NCBI GenBank assembly: GCA_019426215.1
Contig: CM033396.1
Span: forward strand, 35,268,503-35,332,502
Length of the DNA: 64,000 bases
Direction: 5' to 3'
Source: Buddleja alternifolia
Lineage: Eukaryota; Streptophyta; Magnoliopsida; Lamiales; Scrophulariaceae
Shown: positions 12,409-24,779 of the stretch, in pieces
Numbering within the stretch: position 1 is the stretch's first letter
Layout of the letters: every line of letters starts with the position of its first letter
Translations under genes and position numbers: made by a program
The notes under the pieces: model-generated
Databases searched by the model: none
What the model saw: the letters and a program-made list of their open reading frames with translations, nothing else
What the model was told of the DNA's origin: nothing

Positions 12409-12827
12409 CACAACTATGTGTTAAAAAGTACATTTTTTTCTGAAAGCTGATCAGTGCTAATAGATAGTAAAAAGAAAGAAAAAATAACAAAAAAGCATAG
12501 AATTTATCACACAGCAATAATTCCAGATTTGCAAATGATAAACCCAATCTAGGTGTCAAAATCTCAAAAACCCATCATTAAAAACACAGAAAAATCAGAG
12601 CTAAAAATGCAGGGGAAATTTCAAAAAAGTAAAAAAAGGGAAATACCTGGAGAATGAGCAATCAAATCAGAAGAATTCTTATCAAAGAATGGATCTTTTT
12701 GAGTAGGAAGAAGAGGGTCAGCAGCAGGGGGGTCAGGCTTCACATCAAGTGGAGCTGAAAATGAAGGAGAGCTATATACCCAAATGGGTATAATAGAAAG
12801 CACCAAAAACATAAACAAAAGCTTCAT
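9643..12827 (-). CDS. Receptor-like protein kinase, 452 aa, 10 exons
   Basis: Exons on the minus strand: 12827-12647, 11781-11611, 11520-11270, 11178-11046, 10955-10892, 10803-10707, 10624-10522, 10374-10256, 10174-10085, 9792-9643; all introns are GT-AG and phases agree, giving 452 residues. Residues 1-19 form a signal peptide, followed by a short Pro/Asp-rich ectodomain, a membrane segment at about 77-100, and a cytoplasmic kinase. The kinase has GEGGLG (166-171), catalytic Lys187 in [12 protein letters not shown] (282-289, an RD kinase), DFG (302-304) and APE (327-329). The C-terminus reads [21 protein letters not shown], typical of plant RLKs. The short ectodomain and layout resemble the Arabidopsis At1g80640/At5g11020 group. 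I chose the MKLLFMF start because it makes the signal peptide; an upstream in-frame ATG at 12902 would precede it with an acidic stretch. All key kinase residues are present. Ligand and pathway are unknown. Confidence 0.93.
9842..10038. repeat. Probable hAT-like MITE in the last kinase intron
   Basis: The ends are loosely inverted: AGGTTTCGTTGGGACTCAAT at the left, and the reverse of CCAATCCAAACGCAACCT at the right. The CGTTTGGAT-type end is common among plant hAT MITEs. It lies wholly within the intron between exons 9 and 10. Confidence 0.45.
11798..12500. repeat. Imperfect ~440-bp duplication in kinase intron 1
   Basis: The block beginning ACACAAATTAGCTTTTAGAA near 11800 recurs near 12240 (ACACAAATTAGCTTTTACAA). 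Both copies continue through AAAATCATCAT, a GA-rich run, a TGAAAGCTGATCA block and CACACAGAAATAATA / CACACAGCAATAATT. Each copy carries its own microsatellite. Confidence 0.75.
12008..12087. repeat. Compound microsatellite (CA)n(TA)n(GA)n
   Basis: About 80 bases of uninterrupted dinucleotide repeats in kinase intron 1: CA units, then TA units, then GA units. A second GA tract lies at about 12375-12403 in the other copy of the duplicated intron segment. Confidence 0.95.
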
Positions 12828-13369
12828 TTCCTTTAATTCGTCTTCTTCTTCTTCAAATTCAAAACAAATATGCGGTTTTATCCCTGAGAATGCTAAATTC
12901 AAATTTGAAATGTCTTAAAGGAGCAAGTGTGGTTAAAGTTTGTGACTTTTGTATGTATATATATGTCAGTGGCGTATATATATATCTTTGCGAGTGTGGT
13001 TTTGGTTTTGTTAGCGTGAGAAGGGAAGGGGACAGAGGACTGTAAAGAGGAGGGATAGTCAGGAAAAAGTAATTAGGTCCCTTTTTTAGCTTTTGCTATC
13101 CCTTAGAGAGCGAGCGAGAGAGAGACTACTACTGGCAAATGCACACCAATCATGTGGCAGTTATTAAAGCTGAACTCAAAATGAAATGAAATGAAACCAA
13201 CCTCTCTCTCTCTCTCTCCTGCCATGGTTAAATCAAAGTGAGAGGAAAGACGGTGTACTACGGGTAATTCTACGCCGCACAGAATTTAATATATTGCGTG
13301 ACAGATATAAATATTGAGATCATTAAATTCGATTTAACATAAATTTTTTCGGGTTAATGTTATGGTGTA
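12828..13369. promoter_or_regulatory. Upstream region of the kinase gene
   Basis: Contains a CTT-repeat-rich leader (GAA on the coding strand) next to the ATG, two TATATATA stretches at about 12955-12985 that could supply a TATA box, and a CT microsatellite at 13202-13218. No single promoter element can be fixed from sequence alone. Confidence 0.4.
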
Positions 13370-13374
13370 TCCAG

Positions 13375-13500
13375 AGTATTACTTATGTTGTATTCATCAC
13401 CACACATTTCGGGAGGTGGTTGTTTTCATCAGCTACTATTCATAAAAAACCACCCCCAATTCTTATATGTTTAAATATGTGGCTAGAATGAACTAGGAGC
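13375..13500. repeat. MITE-like imperfect hairpin, related to the one at 17736
   Basis: CACCACACATTT and GGTTGTTTTCATCA at the left are followed by AAAAAACCACCCCCAA and AAATATGTGG at the right, giving an imperfect inverted structure with the same internal blocks as the better-preserved copy at about 17736-17880. Confidence 0.55.
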
Positions 13501-13830
13501 ACCACTCTCGGTGCACTATAGTATTTTTCGGAAAGAGGGTTAGTGGGGCTTACCTGAAATTTTATCTCTTTTTACTTTTCTAGTCTAGTAAAAGAATCTG
13601 ACGTTAAACAGTTTGGTTGGGACTATGAATTTGGGTATAATAACAATTATTTATATATAATGTTCATGAACATTTATAAACATTACATATATAATGAGGA
13701 AGGAATTTGATTTTCTTTTGTTTGATTATAGTAAAAGTGTTAAGTAAGAAGATTAATTGGTAATAAAAATTAATTTTATATTTATATGATGAATTTTTTA
13801 GCAAATCAGACCATTAAATTCCAATACTTC

Positions 13831-14160
13831 TACGCAATAAAAGGTATTTTATTAAATTTCTCAAAAAAATTTAAATTCAAAAATTCAAGACTAACCCATG
13901 AAGAAAAGATCAGGTCCTATATGAAAATTGCAAATGAATGTAAAAGAGAAATAAACTTTATAAAATAAAATATATCTCATCTCTCTCACCCCCACCTACG
14001 CAATAAAAGGTATTTTATTAAATTTCTCAAAAAAATTTAAATTCAAAATTCAAGACTAACCATGAAGGAAAGATCAGGTCCTATATGAAAATTTCAAATG
14101 AATGTAAAAGAGAAATAAACTTTATAAAATAAAATATATCTCATCTCTCTCACCCCACCT
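13831..14160 (+). repeat. Tandem duplication, period 166 bp
   Basis: The segment beginning TACGCAATAAAAGGTATTTT at 13831 repeats at 13997 with only a few single-base differences, ending both times in ATCTCATCTCTCTCACCCC. Confidence 0.92.
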
Positions 14161-17100
14161 CTCTCTAAACCCTAATTTTCTTTTTTTTTTTCTATTTTTC
14201 TACGTCGGTAATGACTTGGTGAAACAATCATCCACTTCACCACTGTTACCACTAACATCATCGGCGGATTGGATTGGAGCACCCTTCTTCAAGTTGTACA
14301 TTACATCTTCAAATCGGACGAGACGGATATGGATCTAACGAGACAGAAACAAATCTGACGAGATGAAAACGGGTGATACATAAGTTTTTATATATCTTTT
14401 TAGATTTTTTGTTTAGTATTTATTTTCTCTCTCGTATGTGAGTTTGTTTTCTCTCTCGAATGAGAATTTCATCTCTCTTTGAATAGGAGTTACACAAAAA
14501 ATTTCTTGTGTTCGTTTGTGAGTTCTTAAAATTTGTTATCTTCAAAAAACTTAATAGTTGGTGTTTTAGATGTTCCTACTATATTATTTGAGTCCATATG
14601 AATTGTATTGTTCCAAACGTTGTAAACTTTCGATTGAATGATATATAGATCGATTTTTTTAAAAAAAATAACAAAAACAAAATATATCTAAAATGATTGT
14701 GCATTATCTATTTGCTGAATAAGTGGGCATAAAGTGGCTTTTTATTTCTTGTTTCCACCAAATTATGTAAAGTGCAATCATTTACTTTCTATATACCTTT
14801 TGTCAAACTGTCCAGTTCCATCCCCATATTTTGGTTATTTCCAAAATAAGTCCTAATTTGGTTCATGAAATTGAAATCTTGTGCCACTTATTAACTAATC
14901 GGATGTTTACTCAATAAAACAATAAAATTAGTTTATTACTACTCCATAAAATCACTTATTTGTTACCGTATGCATTTATAGCAGGTGTATTATTCTTATT
15001 GGATGATTAATTGCACCGACAAGCATTTAAGAAGCATAAATTTTTTGAACATAGTACAAGATTCTTTAAAGATTAATGGTCAATTTTTCCACATTCATCA
15101 ACATAAAATTCTTGAAATTCAGGGCTTTCACGAGGAATCAAATGTAATGTTAGATATGTCAGAATAGGGTATAAATATCAAATGACTAAAATACCCCCAA
15201 CATTTATTGATAATCACAAAAATTTTTAAAAAAATTTGAGGGTCTACATGTGTTTAATTCGGGTCGGTTGCCCCAATCCGCCTTGATCATTCCATCTGAT
15301 TTTACAGTTATAGATCAATTACATGTCCAAGGACCATGAATATGCCATATGTCCTTAAGATATCCATACACTGCTAAAAACTCTATAAATATCTCAATTA
15401 AAAATATTTTTTAAATTTGTTTTTCTATTGTTTTGCTCTTCAATTACCAATCAATTCGACCGTTAATTGAGGATCCACACGGGGATAAAATCATATCTTG
15501 AATTCATTGAGATTCCTTTAATTTCAAGCATACCCATCGAAGTTGGATTAACATTGATCCAAGCTCTTATTGAAAAAGATTGATCCTCACTGTAAATTAT
15601 CTTGTAATAGGAATTGTCAACATTAAATCTTTTTGTGCGACAATTTCCATTTTAGTGGATAATAATATTGGTACTCAATAATTTTGCTTTTGAGTTCCGC
15701 ATTTTAAAATACAGCTATGGCCAAACTAAGCTTGAACTATTGCCCCACAAAAACTGACAAATTGTTAATCAAATTGGAATTTCTTCACCATAGTTGTTGA
15801 AAGATTTGGGGATTACTACACAAACAATCATGAACTCATGGTCTCCTTTAGAAAGTAATGAAGCAGAGCAGTTGAACTCTCATTTTGTTAAGTGGTGTAA
15901 GAAATTTAAATATAGAAAGAAATTTATATTTCCAGACTATAAGACTCAACTCATTTCACGAAGAGTGATGTTATATATCATCGGTTATTTTTAACCGTTT
16001 TGTCACTTTTTTTACGTTGTGTTTGGATCAGCAAAATTGTTACGAAAAGTAATACAAAACACAAGGAAAATCATTTTTCTTATTTGATAACTAGATAAAA
16101 TGAAAAGGAAAAGAAAATAGGAGATGAAATATAATACTAGATCAAATAGTGGAAAATAACAAACTCTTCTCACTACACACATCCAACTTCTATATTTTCT
16201 CAATGTGATTTATTATTTTTTAATGACATTTGCAAAAACATTGTTTTAGGAAACATTTTCTATAATTATTTCTTTCTTTCTCTACACAACAAAACAAACA
16301 TTAAAATTTGTATTTCTTTGATTTTCTTTTTCGTTCTCCGTCACTTTCTTTTCTTCATCAAACCTCGAACCAAATAGAGTAATATTTATAAAAAATGAAG
16401 ATAATAAATGCATTTGATTTAATTCCTGTAATCTATGTTTACCAAAACAAATAAATATCCTACTATATTAAGACTTGGAGATGAAACGATAACCAACTAA
16501 CAGAGGTATATAAAATTTTCTTTTACAAATTCCTGATTTTGAGTACAACAAAATTATGTTGCGTGAAAGTTCAAAGTAATTTAAAGGCGTAAATGAACTT
16601 TAATATTTATTCGAATTTTAGAATGCTTCAATTTGAATTAAACTACAAGCCAAATCCAATAATGGTCTCAATCAAAATATTTATTATTTCAATTCTCAAT
16701 TAAATTGGTACAAAAACCCTAGATGTGTCATTTTAATTGAGATATTGGCAATCTACAAGAAAAGCAAATCTTGTAACATGAATAAAGTTAATCATAAGGT
16801 AAGTTGTTAGAGTCAACAAATTTTGGTTGCAAGCACATGATCAGTCATTATCAATCTGGTTACCTTGTGAATACACTCCAAAGACCAACACTCACTCTAT
16901 TCACATTGAGGTGTTGAGTTAATTGTAGTACTAAATCTAGTGTTTAATCTTTTGATTAATATAATTATAACATTAATTTTACTGACAAATTTTTACCATT
17001 CTTTTATAATTGTAAATATTTGTATTTTTTTAATGTTATTAAAATATATTATAAACGAGTAAACTAAAGTTATTTTGTCAATTCCATTGTTCAACTAACA

Positions 17101-17735
17101 TCAATGCCAACTAAATGTTTATACTAAGGCACTATGGAAAAAGTGCCAACTTTTAGAGAAAGTTAAAGAAGTGACGAAAAAGCAAAAGTTGAGTATTATT
17201 TGATAAATGATTTCCTTTCCTATATATATAATTAAAAAGTAATGTCAAGTGAAAAATATAATAAATATCGAATAAAAGAAACTTAACCACGATATAATAT
17301 TTTCTTAGCAAAGTTCAATAAGACTTATAACACAACTTGACTATTCAATTCCACTAACATACTATAGATTTATATATAGGACCATAACATGCGGAGTCTC
17401 TATTGGACCAAATTTTATAAATATGTTGTGACCGTCTCCTAATATTTCCACATAAAGCGATGAGCTCTACGTTCTCAATAAGTTCAAACTCTTGACATTA
17501 ATTATAAGTAAAATAATAAAAAAATTAATTATTAGACCACCGCTTATAGTTTATTGCACAATGGTTTCAGTTATTTACAAAAATGTCACCAATGGCTCTA
17601 GCTTGCTTCTAATTTTTAGCTTAATTCTACCTATTTTCTTTAGTTTTTGCAAACAATGGCTAAATACATTGGAGGTAATATGAGTTTTTCCAAAAATAAT
17701 AAATAGTGGCTGTAATGTGCAATTATATGCCAGAC
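14161..17735. other. Intergenic DNA, no gene recognised
   Basis: AT-rich, only short frames without recognisable motifs. A telo-box-like AAACCCTAA occurs at about 14167. A stretch at about 16014-16384 starts with GTTGTGTTTGGATCAGC and ends with an ACCAAATAGAG-type end, which may be an old hAT-like MITE, but the inverted match is weak. Confidence 0.5.
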
Positions 17736-17880
17736 CGGATGTATTGGAGTAGGTGTACTTAGCACCACACATTTGTGGTGGGGTTGGTGGTTTTCATCAT
17801 CCAACACCCATGCAAAAACCATCCACCCCATCACAAATATGTGGTGCTAAGTACATCGATTTCAATACACTCGGTCTGAC
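17736..17880. repeat. Hairpin MITE (~145 bp)
   Basis: Imperfect inverted repeat spanning the whole element: AGACCGGATGTATTGGAG with GTGTACTTAGCACCACACAT at the left, and the complementary GTGGTGCTAAGTACAT with AATACACTCGGTCT at the right. The centre is a short loop around CAACACCCATGC. No coding capacity. Confidence 0.8.
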
Positions 17881-20690
17881 ATAGTCTGTAATATATGACT
17901 TTTGACAAGCCAATTTAATAGGCATGTGATTGATGAACTTTTCGTTTGAATATCTTAATTTGCGGCTAATTATTTATACAGTAGTAGTTGAAGCCGCCAC
18001 ATCCGAGTTCTGATCATCCATAGCAAAATCTCAATTTACCTCATATTCCAACTTCACGTGTGTGTACATGAAGTGTATAATTAAATTATTTTTTAAAAAT
18101 ATAAAGAAAACATGAAATATATATATATATATATATAAAGTGTAAATATGTTAGATAATAAGATAATATACGGTTTAAAATAGAAGATCCAGTGTGGCGA
18201 CATCTTCCACCTATGAATTTTCTCTAAACATGCATAAAGATTGAATTATTTAGTTCAATCAAATGATGTTGACAAATAAAAATTTGTATCCAAGGATTTC
18301 ATAATATCAGAGTTGGGTTGAGCATCCTCGTTTAAGTTTTGTATCTTCACATACCAATATCAGATGAAATGGAGACGAACGGTATACCTATATTTTGGTG
18401 TTTAATTTATCTACATTTTGGTGTTTAGTTTATTATGTTTATTCATAGTTGTTTTATTATAGTTTTGTCTTCTTGTATATGAGATGGGTGAATTCTGTAC
18501 TACTTCAATATTGTTAATTAATTTATTGGAACGATTACATCGACTCCAACATTATAAACTTTAATTGAGATTACATTATTGAAACGATTGATTCTCTACA
18601 AGAATAGAAGGAAAAAAAAATTATTATCAAAACTGTCACAAAGCAATAAAGAAAATGAAATATTATATATTGTTCTAGACTAAAATAATTTTTCACACTC
18701 CACATAATCAGGTCAATAATGGGAGAGACAAAATTGCAAATCATTGAAATGACCATATAAGCCACTTAATTAGTTAATTAATATGCATGCATTATTGTCC
18801 ATCTGGTTCTGCACTAGAATACAAAACATGTTTACTAACTTCAGAGTATAAAAAGAAGTGGGGAGACTCAGATCTTGCTACTTTTTTTATTCAAAGGTCA
18901 AGTGCTGGAATATATTTATTATTCAACCTTATTCTAAATCAACATTACTTTTTCCCTTAAATTATAATATTATTTTAGTTTCAAGATGGGGGGGGTTGAG
19001 TTTTTTTAAGTCAATTGCACTACTTTTTAGAGCATAATTTTAAACAAATTTTTGGAGAAGCCGTGCTCCTGTCAAAGATGGGGTGAATTTAAGATGCACC
19101 GGTCTAATGAAGTCGGTGCTGCAAATATTATTGGATATAGAGATAAGATGATAAAAAAACATTCATTGCATTCAACGTTATTAGATGAATTAGCTCCAAT
19201 ACACCTGGTTCATCTTAGAATTTTTCTCAAAAATGCATACTAGCTGCATTTGTCTTTTTCAAATTTTGACCAATTTGTTGTTCTTTGGCCAAATATCATT
19301 AATAGTCCTTCAAATCTATTTTTGTCTCACTTAAGTCCATCATCTCTAAAATACGACCAAATAGTCCATCATCTCTAGATTTATCCCATTTTCAAATAAT
19401 TATTTATTTTGCGATTTTTAGCATTTCTCTAATCTCGAAATTATTTGAAAATGAGGAGCAACTAGGTAAAATTTTCAAGTCTAACTGTGTCAAATACTAT
19501 TGACATTGATACATTTTTCAAAATTATAAACAAAGTTGGATAATACTAGTACCTATCACAATAGTTCGCGTCTCATCAGCACAACAACTTACAAATTTGT
19601 AGCGAAATTTATAAGTAGGTATTGACAAGCTAGCTAGCCTCATTAAGCTCCACAATTAGAAAAATAAGGTTTTCAAAAAATAAAAAAAATTGGATACTTT
19701 TAGTTTTCTTTGGATGAAATATTTCTTTACCTCTATATTTTAAAACCTTATTGTTGTATCCATATGAACATAGACACAAAATTAAAAATATTTATTTATA
19801 TTTTTCACTAATAATTGAAATAGCTATAAGGACAAATTGATTGTATGAGAGCATTTGCATTTTAACAAGGCCTATAAAATATAATACTATTACTAGAGAA
19901 GAATTACTAAATGTTAATTCATAGCATAAATGCACATAAAAGAAAGAAAAAATGTATCGTGGTAGGTTGTTTTGTGGTCTACAAAAACATAAAATCAAAC
20001 TTGATTGCCAAATTCTGGTTTATTTAGAATCAAACCGATCAGTAATTCAACCTTCAATTCTCCACTTACGATGTGGTTTGGTTTGGGTTGGAATGTTTGA
20101 GTGAGACGGTTCAACAATTTTACTAAACATCTTTAGTTTCAATATGTAGATATTGAATCACTGAGTACAAACTAACATGATGAATAATGAACTTTGGAAG
20201 TTTCACGAAACGAAAAACTATTTGACTAAGTTGGTTGAAAAATAAAATTAATTTGGAATAATGATTAAAAAAATATCATAAAAATATATATATACGCCAT
20301 ATGGGACCTTAGCTACCTGCTTTTTCATGTAACAAAGTTTAGATACTTTCTAATATATGGTGAACCTTTATGAAAAAACACGGAAAAGCGAAAACCAGAA
20401 TCAATAAACCAATACTGCAAAAAGTTGATGAAAGCAATAAACTTTTGCAAAAAAAGAAAAACAAATTGAGTAAGAGCAAAATCATACGATCCCATATGTT
20501 ACACTTTAAAATTTAAATGCTTAAACCCATGCGTGTTAGTTTTAGCAAAAAATTCCATTATAATCTTAAAAATCTTTTGCAAAACGCCCTTTTATCACAA
20601 AATGACGAACTGTCTTGTGTGAACCATGATAGTCTTTTGTCGTCCCTTGTTTTACCATACATATATATTTATATATGTAATCAGGAACGG
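17881..20690. other. Intergenic DNA, no gene recognised
   Basis: AT-rich without supported coding sequence. A patch at about 19295-19400 (repeats of AGTCCATCATCTCTA) resembles decayed MULE-type MITE sequence but has no clear ends. Confidence 0.5.
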
Positions 20691-20819
20691 GGTTAGGATT
20701 TATGTCGGGGACGAATACGAAAAAATTGGGGGGGGCGGGACTTGGTATTTTTTTATTTTCAAAAGTTGAGGGGGTGGCTGTCCCTTTCATCCCCTCGGCT
20801 CCACCTCATTGTGTAATTG

Positions 20820-20859
<40 letters not shown>

Positions 20860-20860
20860 T
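20820..20860. repeat. TA microsatellite
   Basis: A TATATA tract interrupted once by CATATA. Confidence 0.9.
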
Positions 20861-21041
20861 AAAGTGATTATTTATTCAGAAAAAATCTTAAGATTGAGAT
20901 CTTAAAATTGAAAATATTTATTTTTGGTTAGGTAAATCATTTACAATGAAATTCAATAATTGTTTGCATAAGATCCAATGATTGGATTTGTATAGGAAAA
21001 GAGATTATGAAACTAATATATATGCTAAAAAGAAGTATATA

Positions 21042-21247
21042 TAACCACCAAGGCTTTGGCCTAGTGGTACCACCTCCCACTCACAAGTGGGAGGTCTTGG
21101 GTTCAAAGCCCGGGAGTCACAGTTGTGTGGCTCTCTCTCCTTTATGGAGTTTGATAGAGTCTTTATGGTTCAGTTGAAACTATCAACCCGGGTTTGTCGG
21201 GCTAGATATATAGGGTATCCCTCACTCTTGTATTAAAAAAAAAAAAA
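21042..21247 (+). mobile_element. tRNA-derived SINE with target-site duplication
   Basis: About 206 bp ending in a poly(A) run of 14 bases. It has internal RNA polymerase III promoter blocks: an A-box-like TGGCCTAGTGG at 21057-21067 and a B-box-like GGTTCAAAGCC at 21100-21110. The flanks AGAAGTATATA (21031-21041 and 21248-21258) are exact direct repeats, as made by LINE-type machinery. The 3' half contains the GGGTTTGTCGGGCTAG and GGGTATCCC blocks shared with an older copy at 25546. Confidence 0.9.
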
Positions 21248-21278
21248 AGAAGTATATAATGGTAATGGAAGGTGCAAG

Positions 21279-21350
21279 TAAGCAATTTTAAGGTTACAAA
21301 AGATACTTTTAGGCTAAGCAATTTTAAGGTTACAAAAGATACTTTTAGGC
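21279..21350 (+). repeat. Two tandem copies of a 36-bp unit
   Basis: The unit TAAGCAATTTTAAGGTTACA plus 16 further bases occurs at 21279 and again at 21315 without visible change. Confidence 0.95.
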
Positions 21351-22054
21351 CATAAAATTCTTGTATGACTTTATTGCAAATTTTTGTTAAGACGTATGGG
21401 ATTTATGCAGTTTGTCCATTGAATGCTCCAAACCTACCTCCATTACATTACACTCAAGGAAAAGACAGCAAATAATTAATGGTTATTGTTTCATAAGCAC
21501 GATTGAGAAAGCATTTAAAATATGTACGTAAATTATATGTGCAAGCTATTTAAGCACCAATTTTAGTGCAAAATTAGAAAAATAATTTGGAAAAAGGAAG
21601 AGGGCCAAAGGAGAGATCTTCTCTTGTAAAATGTGTCTGAAAACAAGATTATGTTCCCCCACGCACTCAATAAAGACAACTGCAAAGATTGATGTACTAA
21701 CTTCTAAATAATTGACAAAAACTTCGCTTCCCAAACAAATAGTATTATAAAATAAAACATTGACAAATGTGATAAGAAAGTTAAAGCCACTAAACAAACT
21801 ATTCTAATAAAAAAAGGTTCAAGAATTCTTCCATGACATGGATAAGAATGTGATGTCCCGTATTAAATTTTTTGTGATTTCCTCTGAATTTTTAAAAAAT
21901 TGCTAAGATCATGAGCTTATCATTAAATTAAAAGCTATAACGAATAGCAAATGTGCAGCACAAAACACCATCTTAGTCGACGGTCGATAGTGAGGTGGTT
22001 GCACCCGCATAAGCATCAAAGATTAGGTACACAATAGTACTCCCGAGTTAAAGA

Positions 22055-22297
22055 GTGATGCTGCCAATAAAAGCACAATCACAATGTTGCACAATCATAG
22101 TGCTAACAATAAATCCACAATATTCTTTAGAATAATTTCTTTGTTAGAACGTAAAAACATGCCGAAATTTATTTCACACTGAAGTGGTGATGCCAATAAA
22201 CGCACAATCACAATATTGTACAATCATAATAAATCCACGATGTTCTTTAGAATGATCTCTTTGTTAAAATGTAAAAAAATATAAAAATTTATATCAC
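22055..22297 (+). repeat. Diverged tandem duplication (~130 bp and ~110 bp)
   Basis: Both copies run from GTGATG, through CCAATAAA-GCACAATCACAAT, TAAATCCAC and TTCTTTAGAAT, to TATTTCACAC / TATATCACAC. The second copy lacks short segments of the first. Confidence 0.8.
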
Positions 22298-22299
22298 AC

Positions 22300-23380
22300 A
22301 ATATTGTTAACAATTGGAGAAATCATTAACTAGAAAAGGAACTAATTTATTATCTTGGCACGAAGTTAGTACACATTAGTTTTTAGAATCCACAAAAGTA
22401 ACGAAAAATTTACTACTTTTTCTTAAATCACGTTGGAACGATTATGATTGTTCTCTGGTTATGAGGATCCGTAATATTTGAAAATGACTCAAACTTAATA
22501 TGCTGATGCATTAGATCGTAAGTACCACAATAATTGAGATTACATTTGTCATTTGAGATGACACATGGCATCCATAATCAATCAAGTATTAATTTCAAGA
22601 CATAAAACTTGTCGGCAAATGAGACTAAATAATTTTTTATTTTATTTTTTGGTAAAAAAAAAATATATTATACAGTTAAACATAAGACTCAATAATATTA
22701 TACAGTTAAACATAAGATTATTATGCTTATTAAGGTATTAAAGTGGAATTCAACAGCCCTTGGCTTCTTGCCTTATCAGAAAAAAACAAAAACAAAAAAA
22801 GTGGCTTCTTACAATCCGTAAATTAGATTATTTGATTCAACAAAATAGGGCGGCCTACAGTATTAACACAAATTCAATTGAAAGAGCAGCCCATCTCATG
22901 GGGATAGGCTTAGTTTGAATAGAGTTGGATCAAATTTGGCCCCAAGACCTAATAGATATCGTAATTTTTGGTCTTGAATGTAATCGAATAAACTTAGTAT
23001 AAACAAATACTATATCTCATTATTGGATTATCATTGGGATTTTAATTTCTAAGAACAATTAATGATAAACTTAAAAATGGTTGGAAATTGGTTGTTCAAC
23101 TTAAACGTTTTAGTTTAAATTTGACCAATAACTATGGGGTCTTATACTGTGAAAGACATGACTTCTTTGATTTAGTTTAATCCACTTCTGGAGTAGATGA
23201 ATGTAGTATATTTAATTGTTCACATCCGATTTTCGATGAATAAGAAATTAATTTTCAAATTAATTCACTTATGTATGATATTTTGTCGGAATAATTGGGA
23301 ATGGGAAAAGTCAAACTTGGTTAACTTGGCCATTCAATTGAGAAATTGAACCTTTTGACACCACTTAATAAAAGTTCAAA
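22300..23380. other. Intergenic DNA, nothing recognised
   Basis: AT-rich, no supported gene or element apart from two short copies of AATATTATACAGTTAAACAT near 22665-22715. Confidence 0.5.
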
Positions 23381-23384
23381 TGTT

Positions 23385-24480
23385 GATTAGGGTTAGAGCC
23401 AGGGTTTCTTCAGATCTGGTTTTTGCATCTCCTTCTCCTTCAATCTCCCTCTTGAGTGATTCACGAGGTTTCGCTTCTTGGAAAATCCACGTCTACTCGT
23501 CGAGGCCTTTCACTTCGACAATCTCGCTGCGTTCCCCGACCGGATTTGCCCTCGCCGGGAATCTCTGCACTTTTCTCGCACCTCATCGCCCCTTTTTTCT
23601 ATGTCGATTCTGCGTATTGTTATGATTTTTGCTTAGTTTTCTTTGGCTAATCGCGTTTGTTTGTTTTTTTTTCCGTCTCCTTTTCAGGCTTTCGCGGATT
23701 AGGGGTTCACTCTCGACTCTAGTAGGATCCCGGTTCTGCTACTGTTCATCGACTTCATCTAAAATTCGATCTACAGAGCGGTATGGACGCTGAATTATCT
23801 CGAATGGCACGTGATTTTACTCTGACTGATAGTGAATCTGTTAAGGTGAGTATTCCGGCTGACTACAACCCTAGGATCCTTGTACTATCGCTACTGATAG
23901 GCCTTTAGAGACACTGTTATGGGTTCTTTCCGTCCAAGGCGGGGGATGGAGATATCACGCCTTGGCCAAAACAGTGTTGAAGATCGAGTCGTAGAAGGAG
24001 GTCCTTGGAATTTTGACAATGATATGATTATTTTGAAAAAACAATGAATTTGAGGACCCAAAAGCGATTAATCATTGGAATGATATCTTTGTTAGGGTCT
24101 CGGAGTCTGATGAATCACTACTATTATCCCCTGTCTAAAAGTGGTTTCTTCCTCGATGTTTCGTCTTAGGTTTATTATTGTTTCAAAACCTCTCCTCCGT
24201 TTTATGACTCTTAGCATAGGTGGGCAAGATTTAAAACTGTCATTTTCCTACGGTTATCTATGTGGAGTGATTGGCCATATCCTTCGATAAATCGTTCATC
24301 CTGGTGAACTCCATATGGTCCGGCTGAGATTCTCTAAACCCACTGGTTTCCCTGAACTTCGACACCTCACCGTGAAGGTCAGTCAAACAGCTGGAGAACT
24401 CCAATTGGTAACCATATCCAGTCTTCAGTCCGGTCTATCTCAAGTTCGTCGTAAAAGATCATAATCATTCCTGCTCACTC
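23385..24480 (+). pseudogene. LINE 5' region and ORF1 remnant
   Basis: After a GC-richer leader, an ATG at 23783 opens a frame starting MDAELSRMARDFTLTDSES. Further on, in a shifted frame at about 23978-24045, the sequence encodes EDRVVEGGPWNFDNDMIILK, the DUF4283-type block of plant LINE ORF1, and near 24255 YLCGVIGHI, which corresponds to the degenerate zinc-knuckle region. Stops and frameshifts throughout. Different lineage from the LINE at 397-5200. Confidence 0.65.
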
Positions 24481-24499
24481 GATCTCGTCCTCGTTGTCG

Positions 24500-24700
24500 A
24501 CTTCGGTTGGTTGACGAGTCGGATGATGATCTCCCGAACTTGGAGCCTCCAAGTACTCCCCGACTGTATTCATTCCCTCTTTTACCAAACACACAACATA
24601 AGTGTGACAGGCCTTATTCGTACATGAATTCGCAACATAATTTGCTTCCCGGGTACCTATAGATTACCCTCTCGGTTAAACAAGTGATTACTCATACTCA
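24500..24700 (-). pseudogene. RNase H-type LINE fragment, first copy
   Basis: The minus strand resembles the RNase H fragment at 25277-25468: the blocks GAGTACTTGGAGGCTCCAAG, GGTAAAAGAGGGAATGAATA and GGAAGCAAATTATGTTGCGA occur in both. Here they are interrupted by about 38 extra bases. The copy is short and broken. Confidence 0.55.
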
Positions 24701-24779
24701 ATGAATATCCTAGCATGGATTGATGTTGATATCGATTAGATATATAATTCACATTTGGAGTCTACTTCCTCTGATTCGT

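Noticed and set aside
15794..15994. 66-residue open stretch in AT-rich DNA
   Set aside because: No domain, no neighbouring exon and no codon bias; best treated as chance.
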